Positions 33,135 to 44,769 of a DNA stretch of 64,000 nucleotides are shown in pieces. The stretch is from NCBI GenBank assembly GCA_963969495.1, contig OZ018323.1, forward strand, positions 76,658,583 through 76,722,582, given 5' to 3'. How positions within the stretch are numbered: position 1 is the stretch's first letter; the number at the start of each line of letters is the position of its first letter. The position numbers and the translations under genes are program-made. The notes beneath the pieces are model-generated. The model did not search any database. It saw only the letters and a list, made by a program, of their open reading frames with translations, and was not told the DNA's origin. This stretch comes from Ceratothoa steindachneri. Lineage: Eukaryota > Arthropoda > Malacostraca > Isopoda > Cymothoidae.

Positions 33135-35862
33135 AGCTTCACATTTTTAGTCGCAAGCGAGTCGAGTTGCAAGCGACTCTACATCTCATTATGTCGATCA
33201 GTCGGTCGGTCTCCGGTTTGCTTTTTTGTGTTTTTGTAATAACACTGTAACTATCCGGCCGATTATAACCAAATTTGAAACCCTGGTGTTGTTTTACATT
33301 CTCTTTCGAATGACATAATTGCCAAAGTGCTCCCAAGGTTAGCCCGGGAATTATTATGTTTTGGCAATAACATCATAACTATTCGGTCGATTCTAACGAA
33401 ATTCAAAACCATTATGTTGTTGCACACTCTCTTTTGAATGATACAATTCCCCAAGTCATCCCAAGGTTAGCCCATGAACTATTCGGCCGATTCTAAAGTC
33501 CTCCCAAGGTTAACCCGGGAAATATTTTGTTTTGGCAATAACATCATAACTTTTCGGCCAATACTCTGCTAGACTAGGCTATATTATGCTATACACTGCT
33601 AGGCAAGCCTAGAATAGGCTATACTATGCTAGGATATTATAGACTAGGCTATACTATGCTAAGCTATGTTAAGATATAATGTACAAGGGTAAGATATACT
33701 ATGCTAATTTAGGCTATAATATGCTATGCTAGGATAGAATATAGTATGTTAGGCTAGACAATAATAAGCTATGCTTGACTAGGGTATGATAGGATAATAT
33801 AGGCTATACTTGTCTAGGATAGTTAATTCTATGCTAGGCTAAGCTATACTAGGCTATGAAGAGCATGAAAGGCTATACTAGACTAGGCAGCGCTATGGTA
33901 TGCTAGGTTATGATATACTAAGCTATGTTACACTAGGCTTCGCTATACCAGGTTAGGATAAGCGAGGCTTTGCTAGGTTAGGTTAGGCTAGGCTATGTTA
34001 TGGATGCTATGCAAGCCTAGGCTAAGATCTAATAGTCTAGTCTAGGCTAGGCAATATTATACTAACTAGGGGAGGGTAGGGTAGGGTAAGGTAGGCTATG
34101 ATATACTATACTAGTTTATGTTAATTTAAGCTAGAATATGCTAACTAGGCTATGCTAGTCTAAGCTAGAAGATGTTAACTAGGCTAGGATAGGCTCCAGT
34201 GAACTAAGTTAAGCTAGGCTATACTAGACTAGGGTAAGCTAAGATAGACTAGACTAAGTTTTAATATACAATTGTAGGCTAGGCTAAGCTAGGCTAGGTT
34301 ATACTCTGCTAGGCAGGATAGGCTATACTTTGATAAGCTAGGCTAGTTTAGGATACACTGTGATGGGCTCAGGTAGACTATAATAACCTAGGCTGAGTTA
34401 TACTACACTAGGCTTAGTTAAGCTAGGTTAGGTTATATATACTATGCTAGGCTATATATGCAAATCTATACTAGGCTAGGGTATACTAGGCTACTCTATG
34501 GTATACTATGCTATTCTATGATATACTAGGCTGGGCTATACAAGGATATGCTATGCTATGCTGGACTATACTACGCTAGACTAGACTAGATTATAGTGTG
34601 CCATGCTAAGCTAGCATAGGCTAGGGTAGGCTAGGCTAGACTATGGTTGGTTGTGCTATGCTAAGATATACCATGCTAGAATATGATAGGATATGTTATG
34701 CTATGTTGGACTATACTACGCTAGACTAGACTAGATTATAGTGTACCATGCTAAGCTAGCATAGGCTACGGTAGGCTAGGCTAGACTATGGTTGGGTGTG
34801 CTATGCCAAGATATACCATGCTAGAATATGATAGGATAAACTATGCTAAACTAGACTATACTATGCTAGACTAGTTTATACTATACGAGCCTAGGTTATA
34901 CTATGCTTATACTATAATATGCTAAGCTAGATTAGGGTAAGGTAGGCTATACTATGCTAGGCTTTGCAAGGCTAGGTTAGCCCAGGTTATACGATGATAG
35001 GATAGGCTATACTATGTTAAACTATTTTAAATTATATTAGGTTAGGATATGTTATACTATACTATTCTAGGCTAGGCTATAATATGGTAAGCTTTACTAT
35101 TCTATATATGATAGGCTGTACTAGGTTATGTTAGACTAGGCCTTACTAGAGTTTCTAGGCTAGGATAGGCCATACTATACACTCACTGCTAGGCTAGGCT
35201 AGAATAGTCTAGGCTAAGCTATACTATGTAAGGCTAAGCTATACTATGCTAGCTACGCTAGAGTATGGTATGGTAGGTTCTACTATTATAGGGAATTCTA
35301 GGCTTTTCACCTTTCCAATTCCATAAATGAGGTCTGACAAAAAGTTAAGGCCCGCCATTTTAATTAAAAAAATATATATATATTTTAATAAAAATTAGTT
35401 CTGCTTCTTAATAAGCCATTAGAAAGTTGTGACTTTTTAGTCGCGGGCGACTCTACATCTCACTGTCGGTCGGGTCCGTTTTTTTTTTTTTTAATAATAT
35501 TGTAAAAATTCTGCCGATTTTAACGATATTTAAAACCCTTATGTTGTTTTACATTCTCTTTCGAATGATACAGTTGCCAAAGTCCCCCCAAGATTAGCCC
35601 GGGAATTATATTGTTTTGGCAATAACATCATAACTATTCGGCAGATTCCAACGAAATTTGAAACCCTTATTTTGTTTTACATTCTCTTTAACATGATATA
35701 TTTGCAAAGGTCCTCTTAACGTTAGTCCGAGAATTATTTTTTTTTGCAATAACATCATACTATTCGGCTGATTTTAACGAAATTTGAATTCCTTATATTG
35801 TTTTACATTCCCTTTCAAATAATATAATTGTCAAAGTCCTCCCAAGGTTAGGCATGGAATCT
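33135..35862 (+). repeat. composite satellite: 128-bp units flanking a pentamer tract
   Basis: Order on the plus strand: a leader (33145-33235: TTTTAGTCGC...GCGACTCTACATCTCA...CAGTCGGTCGG), ~2.3 copies of the 128-bp unit (33240-33562), about 1.75 kb of NNCTA pentamers (33563-35310), ~110 bp unique, the leader again (35428-35490), then about 2.9 unit copies (35494-35862). Both flanks have the same orientation. 128-bp units start at 33240 and 33368. The locus at 186-1075 shows the pentamer plus right-hand unit in the same order. Confidence 0.85.
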
Positions 35863-35864
35863 GT

Positions 35865-36135
35865 TTTTTTATTGTTCTTTCGTCTGACAAAGGGATTTTT
35901 TCCCAGAACGTTGCCGGTTTCCTTAAGAAGCACGGTCTTTCTTGGAGTAGGGAAAAATATACCATAATGATACCCCCTTCTACTTATCTTATCCTTGCTA
36001 ACTTCAACTCCACTTGTTTCCAGATCTTCCTGCAGCTCTCTAAGAGAAGTCTGTGGTTTATCACATTCTGTTCTAACATTTTTTTGAGTTGCACGTTCCG
36101 TTAAGCTCAGAGGGTGAGTTGAACGAACCAATGGA
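35865..36135 (-). pseudogene. Tc1-like transposase, N-terminal DNA-binding part
   Basis: The minus frame reads LTERATQKNVRTECDKPQTS, LRELQEDLETSGVEVSKDKI and RGYHYGIFFPTPRKTVLLKE, matching the second helix-turn-helix and linker (LQ..L...G..VS..T..R.LH..GY) of Tc1 transposases. It stops at the satellite junction. About 60 codons, including the SDE catalytic block, are missing between this part and 33125. Confidence 0.75.
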
Positions 36136-36631
36136 TGATTTGAATTACGAGACTTCCAGTTGCATATTATAGTACTAACTGAATTTAGAGGTACTTTAAA
36201 CTGTACTCAATGCCACTCTTATGAAGGGCTAAAATGCGTTCATGAAGATCTTGACTGATTTGTTTGTTTTCCCAATCATGATGTTTACGGCACGACTATC
36301 TTGTAAGGAATGACTCAGTAGCCTTACAGATGACATTTATCTTAGAATATCCTAGATATTCGGCAACAAATGAAAACTAGTTTTTAATGAGACATTTTGC
36401 AGATGTAACCTATTTATATGAATGTGTTGTAAACTTTTGCGTGTTCAATTTTCACTATTGTCCTAATATAAGTTTTCCTTGTTTACTATTTTGCTTTTTC
36501 TGATCTTTACATTGCATTTATTACATAAAGTTCCACCAACGTTGTAAATTTTATTAACCTACGTTAACTAAAAGTACGTAAATTTGCATTTCTAACACTT
36601 GTGTTGTAAACTTTTGAGGCTCACTGTGCGT

Positions 36632-37760
36632 GTAAAATAAGTCATTTCATTTTAGTTTTATTACTTACTGTTAACCAGCCATTATGGCCTCTAAAAATTG
36701 CAAAACCACCCGTTATCTTCCATCAATTATATAGATGTAAGGGGAAAAAAACATTTGTTTTATTTATCTTGCAAATGTTTACACTAGGAAAATAACATTT
36801 CAGCCGACAGTATCCGAAAGCCTTCTACAATGTTAGTATTTTGTAAGTTGCCCTCGTCCTAATTTTAATGCGACCGCAATTCCAACAAACGATTCCATCG
36901 AATGAAGCAAATGAGTATGGATAACACAATTTAAACCAGTTTTTATGTCACATTACATAGACGAATAGATTTACAGCACGTGCAATATGTCTTTGTCAAT
37001 TCTGCAGCTATAATAAATTTATATATGAACATATACGAGCATTCGGACGTAGGTTGCAAAAGAAGGAAGCCAATACCAGCTTCTGGAGCTCAATTTCGAA
37101 AACTTGCCACATACCGCTGTTCTCTCCGATTTTGAAATTTTGGAATCTTAAAACTTTAAACCGAAGTCAATACGCAAACATAAATTCGTGTTACTTGATT
37201 CGAAAATGAATTAAGTCTGATTATATTATAAGCTGTTTGAGTTTACTTTAGAGTACATCTAAAAGCCATATCAAAGAATTCGATAGATTTGTCAGGTTCT
37301 GGAATATTATAGTGAGCAGGAAATATATATTTTCATTTATACGGCATTCATTAAAAGCAGAAAATAGGTTCCCTAAATTGGTTCAAAATTAAAGGAAAGG
37401 CAAATTTAGTGGCCCATAATATTCACCACTAAAGTTTGAAATCAATTTACCACTTATGACAAATACAAAAGGTTGTTAAACCCACTTGTGCAAATTTCCT
37501 GACATCTGCACAATAATTAACGACCGAAATTACAACCAAATCAAGATTCCCTTTTAGTCAACCTAAACTGCATTAACTACATTTATAAGAAATGGGAAAA
37601 GACCACAGCTTTCACCTTTTCACACTCAACGCTTTTATCATTATACGATAATTTATTACTTTAGGACTTATCATAGTTAAACATGATTTTATTACATCCA
37701 GTAAGGTCAGTCAAGGCATAAACTGATCATAATTAGCAAATAATTACATACATTGAAGAG
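36632..37760. other. AT-rich spacer, no gene seen
   Basis: No open frames of note, no tandem repeat and no element ends recognised. Confidence 0.4.
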
Positions 37761-37762
37761 AA

Positions 37763-37776
37763 GCGCCATCTAGCGG
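37763..37776 (-). promoter_or_regulatory. CTCF-like motif in a short GC-rich island
   Basis: The minus strand reads CCGCTAGATGGCGC, matching 13 of 14 positions of the CCASYAGRKGGCRS insulator-protein consensus. It sits at the edge of a GC-rich patch (37763-37860) within AT-rich DNA. The patch also contains CCCTATATGG (one base from a CArG box) and TCAGTGTG, an initiator-like sequence. One motif match can be chance; the local composition makes it more notable. Confidence 0.35.
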
Positions 37777-38149
37777 CTGAGCCACTCCCTATATGGCTCT
37801 CTGTGCGCCACCGTGAGCTCCGGGCCCAGGCACAACCTTATTTTCAGTGTGAGGCTTCGTGTCTGTGTGTTTGAATGGCTTTTCCCCTCGGTCATAATAT
37901 ACGCCCTATCCGTCCTACATCGTTTGGGTAGTGCATTTCTCTAAGGGGGGAATGGGAAGCAGGAAATATATTAAAGCGTTGGAGACATAATTAAAAGTCG
38001 CTATAGAGGGAAGATTTCACTGTTACGAGTGTGTTTTTCTCTTGCTACACATTACCGGTATTTTTTTTTACTCTAAGATACAAACGATTGCTGGGAATAA
38101 AGAATTTATTGGCTGATGTGGATTCATTTTTGTTGATATGCTAAGAAGA

Positions 38150-38383
38150 CGAAATATTGGTAATTGTTAAGATTAGTGGCGCACAATTTCTCTTAGCGAT
38201 TAGCGATTGTATTATATATCATTTTGAAGGGCATTTTGAATTGCGGGCTTCACCCTCCTATACCCCCCCCCCCTTTAATTGTGGGGGTTGCCACCTGCTA
38301 TTTTTAATAATTAGTAGTATTCCCTAGTAGTAATCGCTACAAAATCGTGCACCACTAATCTTTACAATTCCTGAAATATTTCC
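38150..38383. mobile_element. MITE-like element with ~50-bp terminal inverted repeats
   Basis: 38151-38205 (GAAATATTGGTAATTGTTAA, AGATTAGTGGCGCAC, TAGCGATTA) is an imperfect reverse complement of 38329-38383 (TAATCGCTA, GTGCACCACTAATCTTTACA, GAAATATTTCC). About 125 bp of unrelated sequence with a C-run lies inside. No coding. The target duplication is unclear. Confidence 0.6.
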
Positions 38384-39058
38384 TTGTATAAGTACGAGTA
38401 TGTTAACGATTCTAACTGGATATTTTACTCATTTAAGAGACTAATTGTTAGCTTTAAATGATAAGACGCCGAATTTAGAAGAATACATAAGATTGTCACT
38501 AAATATATAATTAGAGGCTAATTATTAAAATTCTTCTATATATCAATGATCATTCGGGGGTTTTAGAGGTTGTAGGCGTTCCTGTAATTACACATCATGC
38601 TAGGGGGTGGGGAATTAGAAAATGTCCTAGTGTACCCGAATAAAACTAATTCTTTAGTGGAAGAATTGTTATGATTTGACGAAAATGCGGTCTAGCGCTT
38701 AATTTATCTTTATATGTACACATCGGAACGTCATATGAGAAATGTGTATGTAAGCACTTGCGTACGTATATAACCGTACATGTGCATATTGATACGCGTG
38801 TGTGGTTTACGTTTTCCCTAACAGAAAATCGATCCAAGTTCAAGAGGAAATTTCAACGATTGACGTAGGCATCTAGATTAGGCCATTTGTTCTTTCAATC
38901 ATGTCTGTCAATTTTCAGCAGATTCAATATATTTGTTGATGTCGTTGCGGTTAGATTTGAGCTCCCTCCAATTTATTTTCAGGTGAATTAGTCTTCCAAT
39001 ATTGCTGATTAGCGAAATATTTTGTATTATTCTACGTTTATAATTCCGGCCAGTGCTT
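38384..39058. other. spacer, no gene seen
   Basis: AT-rich. A 65-residue minus frame (38646-38843) shows no motif. Confidence 0.4.
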
Positions 39059-39600
39059 ATTTAGGTTAGGTAAGATCGATATATTTAGGCTAACCTTAGG
39101 TAAGGCCGTTAAATTTATGCTAACCTTAGGTAAGGCCGTTAAATTTATGCTGAAGTAAGGTTAGACTACATTAGATTTTAGGATGAGGTAACGTTAGACT
39201 ACGTTAGATTTTAGGATGAGGTAACGTTAGACTACGTTAGATTTTAGGATGAGGTAACGTTAGACTTCGTTATATTTATGCTGAGATAAGGTTAGACTAT
39301 GCTAGAGTTAGCTTAGGTTGAGGTAAGATTAGACTAAGATGAATTTAGGTTTATGTAAGGTTAAAATATCTTATATTTAGGCTAATGTTAGGTTAATCTA
39401 CATTAGATTGAGGAGGAGGTAAGGTTAGATTTAGCCCTAGGTAAAGTTAGACTACGGTGGATTTCGGCTCAGATTTCGTTAGACTGCGTTAGATTATTGC
39501 TAAGTTTAGGATGGTTGTAAATTAGATTAGACTACGTTAGATCTAGGCTAAGGTAAGGGTTGCCTGCGTTAGATTTAGCTAAGGCTAGGTTTTGGCTAGT
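39059..39600 (+). repeat. 33-bp minisatellite, TTAG-rich
   Basis: Three near-identical units begin at 39181, 39214 and 39247 (GGATGAGGTAACGTTAGACT...). More diverged units extend to both sides, sharing GGTTAGACTA and TTAGATTTAGG. A separate unit TAACCTTAGGTAAGGCCGTT occurs twice at 39090-39145. Richness in TTAGG/TTAGA recalls interstitial telomere-derived DNA but the period is 33, not 5. Confidence 0.85.
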
Positions 39601-40122
39601 CTCATAGACATTTTCTATCGCACACCATCTCGAAACGTTTAAGTATAAAGACTCTATAAAATAAAAAGTGGTGGAATGTACCTAATGAATATACACCCCG
39701 CCGTTAATTTTGTTGGGAAGTCTGCTAAAGTCATAGCAGATGCCCTATAGCTCCTTTGTCCTCCTAACATGACCTCTAGTTTCCTGCCGTAGCGACTCGT
39801 ATTGAATAAATGACCCGCCGATCAATTTCAAACTGACTCTACCCTTTTAACGCTTGATTCCGACAGGTGAGGTGTCTTCCACTAGAATTTTTACCGGGAG
39901 GGAATTACCCTTGTTGATTCTTAATAACAAAGGGAGGTCTAAGGTCTCCCATTCCACCCCTGTGAAGGAGGAACAAGGTTGTATTTTTAAGTACTTTCAC
40001 TCTACAACTATGTTTGTTAGACTTTCACCGCACTATCTCGGCTCCAGAATTTAAGTGTTTGTGTTTGTTATACCGGAGCGTTTTAATCCCTGCTTGTTGT
40101 CCCCTCTTCTACTTGTTTATAC
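39601..40122. other. spacer, no gene seen
   Basis: No confident feature. A 66-codon frame at 39854-40054 has no family resemblance. Confidence 0.4.
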
Positions 40123-40308
40123 CAGGCATGGACATCCTTTTTGTCTGGAGGGCCACAGATCCACCCCAAAATGTCAAATTTGCGTAAAACATTTATAATA
40201 CAATTGATTTTTTAGAAAAGAAAAAATATGTGGAATTTCAAAAAAATACCTTCATTGGGTGGGACATAATTTGGCCCGCGAGCCGAGAATTTTATATCCG
40301 CATACCTG
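40123..40308. mobile_element. short hAT-type MITE
   Basis: Starts CAGGCATGGACATCCTTTTT and ends TATATCCGCATACCTG, reverse complement CAGGTATGCGGATATA. GGAGGGCCACA (40159) and GGCCCGCGAGCCG (40273) are the paired subterminal GC-rich boxes often seen in hAT/Charlie-type elements. At 186 bp it has no coding capacity. The flanking octamers do not match clearly. Confidence 0.6.
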
Positions 40309-40319
40309 CATTACTCGTG

Positions 40320-41012
40320 TTTTGGTTTCTACTTAATTTCGCCAAATATGGCCAACAGGTGTTCTTATAACCTTATTCCCAACCTGCATTTTCCTTCTGT
40401 TATAGTTTTGGTATCTATATACACGTTAATAGAAAAGTGGGGACCACTTATGGGCATTAACCTTACAAGTACCTGTTTGTACCAAATAGTTCACCGAGGC
40501 CAGGCGGACGCCTCGACGTTGGGAGTCTTTTTGACTTTTCGTTCTCCTCGCGAAACGCTTGTTCAGTCCAAACTCCCCGTGAGAGAAGATGCAGCAGCCA
40601 CACGTTAGAGAATCTGCCAGAGGCTGACCTTTCCTCGCCAAAGGAATGTATTCACATGTAATGAGTATAGTTGCAAGAGCTTGGAGATTTTGCGACTGGC
40701 CTCTCTTCTCAGACGTGGGCGTGACCCCCTGTGCGTCTATCTTCACAGCCGAGATGGTGTCTGTCTAAAGCAGTAGGGTTTGCAATGGCCGACGCCAGTT
40801 GCGTGAAGCAAGACTTGTTTTGATGAACATTTCTTAAAACCTGCCTTCACCGCTAATTCAAACTTCACCCGATGTAGGAAATTATCGCTACCGAGGTGGT
40901 GCGAATGCGGCTTCACACTAACCAATCAACGATGATGGGCGAGAAAGTGGTATGAGGAGAGCCTTCGGGGATGAATGCGTATAAAAAATCGTTCTCCTGC
41001 TACCTAACAGTT
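40320..41012. other. unassigned spacer
   Basis: Minus-strand frames (40746-40426 and 40925-40743) are adjacent in position and have ordinary amino-acid composition, but I recognise no motif. They may be remnants of an unidentified coding element. Confidence 0.3.
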
Positions 41013-41016
41013 TGAG

Positions 41017-41214
41017 TTGAGGTTTACCATGGGGTTTTTTTATGTCTATTCTTCCATTCATTTTTACAAATGGCAATGGCTGGAAAAGAGAATTAAAAAC
41101 CGATTAGAAACTATGGTACTTGAAAGTGGTAATAAGGCATTGTATGCATTGGATGGACTCCATCTAAGCCGGGCTGGGGTTGACGTGTTGTGGCAGGAGT
41201 TAGATATTAGATAG
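41017..41214 (+). pseudogene. LINE ORF1 C-terminus with SGNH-esterase block V
   Basis: The frame ends ALDGLHLSRAGVDVLWQEL, matching the D-G-x-H-L-S/N-x-x-G block that supplies the catalytic Asp and His of the esterase found in ORF1 of some CR1/L2-like LINEs. Upstream blocks are absent. Confidence 0.65.
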
Positions 41215-41369
41215 TGTCGTTGGGTCTTTGTCGGCGGGAAACTAGTTACTGATAGTGGTCAAGGAAATATAAGAGTACAGGGTGGGGCAGGGAAAGGAAA
41301 GAGATGCAGAGGAGATAGAGTGGAAGGTATACATTCTAAAAGAGGTGCTTCAGGGACAGGAGGGCTGAA

Positions 41370-42230
41370 TTGTCTTTATACCAAGGCTCGTAGTCTTAGA
41401 AAGGAGATGAGTTATTTAGTTATATTATTGATGAAGATATAATATGTGTAATAGAATCATGGGTTAATAAAAATAAATTTAATGACAACGTGATTGAATT
41501 TGAACTACAGGGTTATGATATGTACATTAGTCAAAGAAGAGATAGGACGGGTGGTGGGATGATTATTTATATCAGAAATAGCATTTCTTCAAAGCTAAAT
41601 AATTCTATAAAGCAAAGAGAAGTTGAGTCACTGGGGATAGATATTAGGGTCAGTAAAAATAGGATAATATACGGGAGCCTTTTACAGATCACCCGGACAG
41701 ACTGACTGTATTGATGAGTTAATGATCAGGGAAATAAGTAAAAGATGTTAAGTAGATACAGTTATTCTTGGTGACTTTAATTTAAATTCTGTGGACTGGG
41801 AAAATATCATAGGAAGGGATAAAGCAAGTTATAAGTTTATAGAAAGCTTTGAATATAATTTTTTTACTCATTTTGTTAATAAACCAACAAGGAGTGCCAG
41901 TATATTAGATCTGGTTCTTTCAAATGATGATCACTTGGTTCAGGAATTAACTGTCGGAGAGGCATTGGGAAATAGTGATCATCAGATGGCTCGTTTTTAC
42001 TTGGGAATAGTGAAAGGTAGAACATCAACAAACTCCACAAAAACTCCAAATTTTTATAGGGGCGATTACGATAAATTACGCAACTTGCTAAATCAGACTT
42101 TGTCGGATATAGAATTCAGGAGAAAGAATACTTATGAGATATGGGACACTTTTAAGACTATATTAAACATAGTCCAGGAGCAGTGTATCCCAATGAAGGC
42201 TATTAGGAAGAAATGTAGGAAGCCATTGTA
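41370..42230 (+). pseudogene. LINE APE-type endonuclease
   Basis: LNCLYTKARSLRKEMSYL (about 41365-41420) is the start. GGGMIIYIRNSISSKL (41550-41595), a shifted FYRSPGQTD block (about 41680-41700), VILGDFNLNSVDWEN (41763-41808) and LGNSDHQMARFYLG (41968-42008) are the canonical blocks, including the GDFN aspartate and the SDH aspartate-histidine pair. It would nick the target to prime reverse transcription. A frameshift near 41695 separates the halves and stops occur early. Confidence 0.85.
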
Positions 42231-42299
42231 GTGGAATCAGAAGATAGCTTGTAAAATTTATAAGAAGAAAAGGGCATACCAGAGATTACAGAGAGAAAG

Positions 42300-44080
42300 T
42301 ACTTTTGACAATTTAAATAATTATAGGCCGGCCAGAAATGAGCTAAATAAGATTATTAAGAGCAAAAGGGCGGCAGAAATTAATTTAGCTCAAAATAATG
42401 ATAAAGATCCAAGAAAATTCTTTAGCTATTATAGAATTAATAACAAATCTAACAGTGAGCTAATAGGGCCTATTAGATATGAAGGGGTTTTGAAAGAATC
42501 TGATGAGGAAATAGTAGAGGTTCTTAATGATCATTTTTCTTCAGTATTTACAGAAGAGAATCAAGATAGTTTAATTGATGATAATTCTAGGTCAAAGTAA
42601 GGAGTGTTGAATACCATTAATGTGAACAGGGAAATAATTGAAGGGCTTGTATTGAAATTAAATACTAGTAAGGCATCTGGCCCAGACAACATTCATTCTA
42701 GGTTGCTCAAAGGTGTAGATAGTATTACAATAGCTCTTGATATATACTAGATCACTAGAGTTTGGAGAAATACCTAAGTGGAAATTAGCGAATGTAGTGC
42801 CAATTTTTAAAAGTGAAGTAAAGAGGACCCGAATAACTTTAGGCCGGTAAGCTTAACTTCTATCGTTTGTAAAATTCTTGAGAAGATAGTTAAGAAGGGA
42901 ATTTCTGACCATCTAGAGTGTGGTAGGTTAATAAATGATGTTCAGCATGGGTTTAGAAGAAGTAGATCGTGTTTAACAAATTTACTGGATTTTATGGATT
43001 ATGTTACTAAACAATTAGATAAGGGAGAGAATGTTGATGTAATTTACTTAGATTTTAGCAAAACTTTTGATAAGGTTGCACATAGGAGACTAGTTCACAA
43101 ATTAAAAATGCATGGGATATGTGGTAAAATTTGAATTGGATAACTGAATGCTGAAAGACAGGAAACAGCGAGTTGTGCTGAATGGGGTGAGGTCACAGTG
43201 GAGGGACGTTATCAGTGGTTACCTCAGGGATCCGTTCTAGGGCTTTTATTATTCATAGTTTATATAAATGATCTTGGAGAGACTGTAAATAGCAAAGTGT
43301 CAATTTCTGCTGATGACACTAAATGGGCAGCTGTAGTCAAAGAAGTTGAGGGTAGCTTTAAAGTGCAGAGTGACTTAAATAAGTTATTAGCTTGGGCTCA
43401 GAAGTGGCAGATGACTTTTAACCTTAAAAAATGCAAAGTTCTTAACATGGGAAGGGATAATAGGGAATTTAGCTATGAAATGGATGGGCATTGGCTAAAT
43501 CCAGTTGATGAGAAGGACTTAGGTGTAGTAGTGGATAGGTGATTGAAGTTTTCAAAGTAGTGTATTGAGGCAGAAAAAAGAGCAAATAGGGTGCTAGGAT
43601 ACATTAAGAGGAATGTTAGCTACAAGAGTAAAGAGGTTATTCCTAAGCTCTACAACTCGCATGTTAGGCCACATTTAGAGTACTGTATACAAGCATGGTC
43701 ACCACATTTTAGACATGACATCAACCTGCTAGAGTCAGTACAAAGGAGGGCAACAAAAATAATACCGTACCTGAAGCACCTTGAATATGAAGATAGACTG
43801 AGGGGGCTAAATATGTTCTCATTTGAGAGAAGATGTGTGAGGGGAGATATGGTTGAGCTTTTTAAAATCTGGATAATTTGGATTTTAGCAATTTATTTGA
43901 GTTGGAAGGTAGTAATAGGACTAGGGGTCACCACTTAAAATTTTAAAAACAGAGGTGCAGGTTGGATGTTAGAAAATATTTTTCACCAATAGAGTGGTAG
44001 ATTATTGGAATAGTTTGCCATCTGATACAGTAGTCAGTCCAAACTTGAATGTTTTCAAACGCAGATTAGATGATTATTTT
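42300..44080 (+). pseudogene. LINE reverse transcriptase and C-terminal region
   Basis: KASGPDNIHSRLLK (42675-42715), NNFRPVSLTSIVCKILEKIV (42833-42890), NDVQHGFRRSRSCLTNLLDF (42938-42995), NVDVIYLDFSKTFDKVAHRR (43030-43088), LPQGSVLGLLLFIVYINDLG (43220-43278) and SISADDTKWAAVV (43300-43338) are RT blocks in order. The active site reads SADD rather than FADD but keeps both aspartates. EKDLGVVVDR and VRPHLEYCIQAWSPHFR (43655-43710) belong to the C-terminal domain. Several stops and shifts. Confidence 0.9.
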
Positions 44081-44249
44081 GGGGAGGGGGTATTCTGGAC
44101 TCATTCCTGTGGATTAATTTTTTATTGTATATTATGATTGATTTGGATTTTGAAGAGTACACAATCCTATAGGTACATTTTGTGGGTGGGTTTTGACAGA
44201 TGATGATGACCTTTGCTAGTCCCTTGTGGCTTTTGTCATCCGTGAAATT

Positions 44250-44288
44250 GTTATGTTATGTTATGTTATGTTATGTTATGTTATGTTT
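44250..44288 (+). repeat. (TTATG)n 3' tail of the LINE
   Basis: About seven to eight TTATG pentamers directly after the 3' UTR, as expected of the tandem tail of a CR1/L2-like LINE. It marks the 3' insertion edge. Confidence 0.9.
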
Positions 44289-44769
44289 TAGCAATTCATT
44301 CCTGGATTGAGCAACGGAAGGATTCGATCGGGGAAATGGGATTGAGTGACAGAAAAAAAAAATTTAAACCTGAGACGGAAAATAACCAATAACCAGTTAA
44401 AAGAGTTTTAAAGCCGATTTAGAGATTAAGGTAATTTCCTTGAAGATTCTGTATTTTGGTCTGAATAAATGATTAAGGATAAAAGTGGTATTTGTCGTCT
44501 AAATATCTTCCAACTGATAATTAATAGATCAATTTCTAAATATACTTTTGTATACCGTTAGTAAAGAAAGAATTGTACCAATAAAAGAAAACGATTTATT
44601 ATGAATGACTAATTTAATATTGGCAAATCCTCTGGAATTATTTTTTTTTAATATATGAAAAAACTAACACTCAACATTAAGGAGGCAATAATAAAAAAAT
44701 AATCAGAAACTTAGAGAGGAGGCTATTGGCCTTCAGGGTTGAACTAGCACGGATATAAAGGCTTGTTAT
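44289..44769. other. AT-rich spacer, no gene seen
   Basis: Nothing recognised between the LINE tail and the MITE at 44770. Confidence 0.4.

Larger units (their letters stand above)
32510..36630 (-). mobile_element. Tc1-like transposon split by a 2.7-kb satellite insertion
   Basis: The left end (32510-32640) and the reverse complement of the right end (36410-36560) share GGAACTTTATGTAATAAAT, then ATCAGAAAA, AATAGTGAAA and ACAACACATTCATATAAA, so the terminal repeats are long. The right outer end on the minus strand reads CACAGTGAGCCTCAAAAG, a typical Tc1 terminus. Transposase N-terminal (35865-36135) and C-terminal (32690-33125) parts lie on either side of the satellite. The left outermost terminus is missing against the mariner remnant. 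Confidence 0.75.
41015..44288 (+). mobile_element. CR1/L2-like LINE, nearly complete 3' portion
   Basis: Order: ORF1 esterase tail (41017-41214), endonuclease (41370-42230), RT and C-terminus (42300-44080), 3' UTR and (TTATG)n tail ending 44287. An SGNH-type ORF1 plus EN-RT and a short-repeat tail is the organisation of CR1/L2-like LINEs. The 5' end is truncated inside ORF1. At least ten stops or shifts are present. Confidence 0.85.

Noticed and set aside
33139..33454. Short conserved protein frames in the 128-bp units
   Set aside because: Similar frames in each unit reflect DNA repetition; stops and lengths vary and no motif is seen.
33240..33562. CRISPR-like repeat/spacer array
   Set aside because: Whole 128-bp units repeat with no unique spacers; the genome is eukaryotic by every other feature.
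40426..40925. Conserved host gene on the minus strand
   Set aside because: Frames of 106 and 60 residues look ordinary in composition but show no motif or splice structure.
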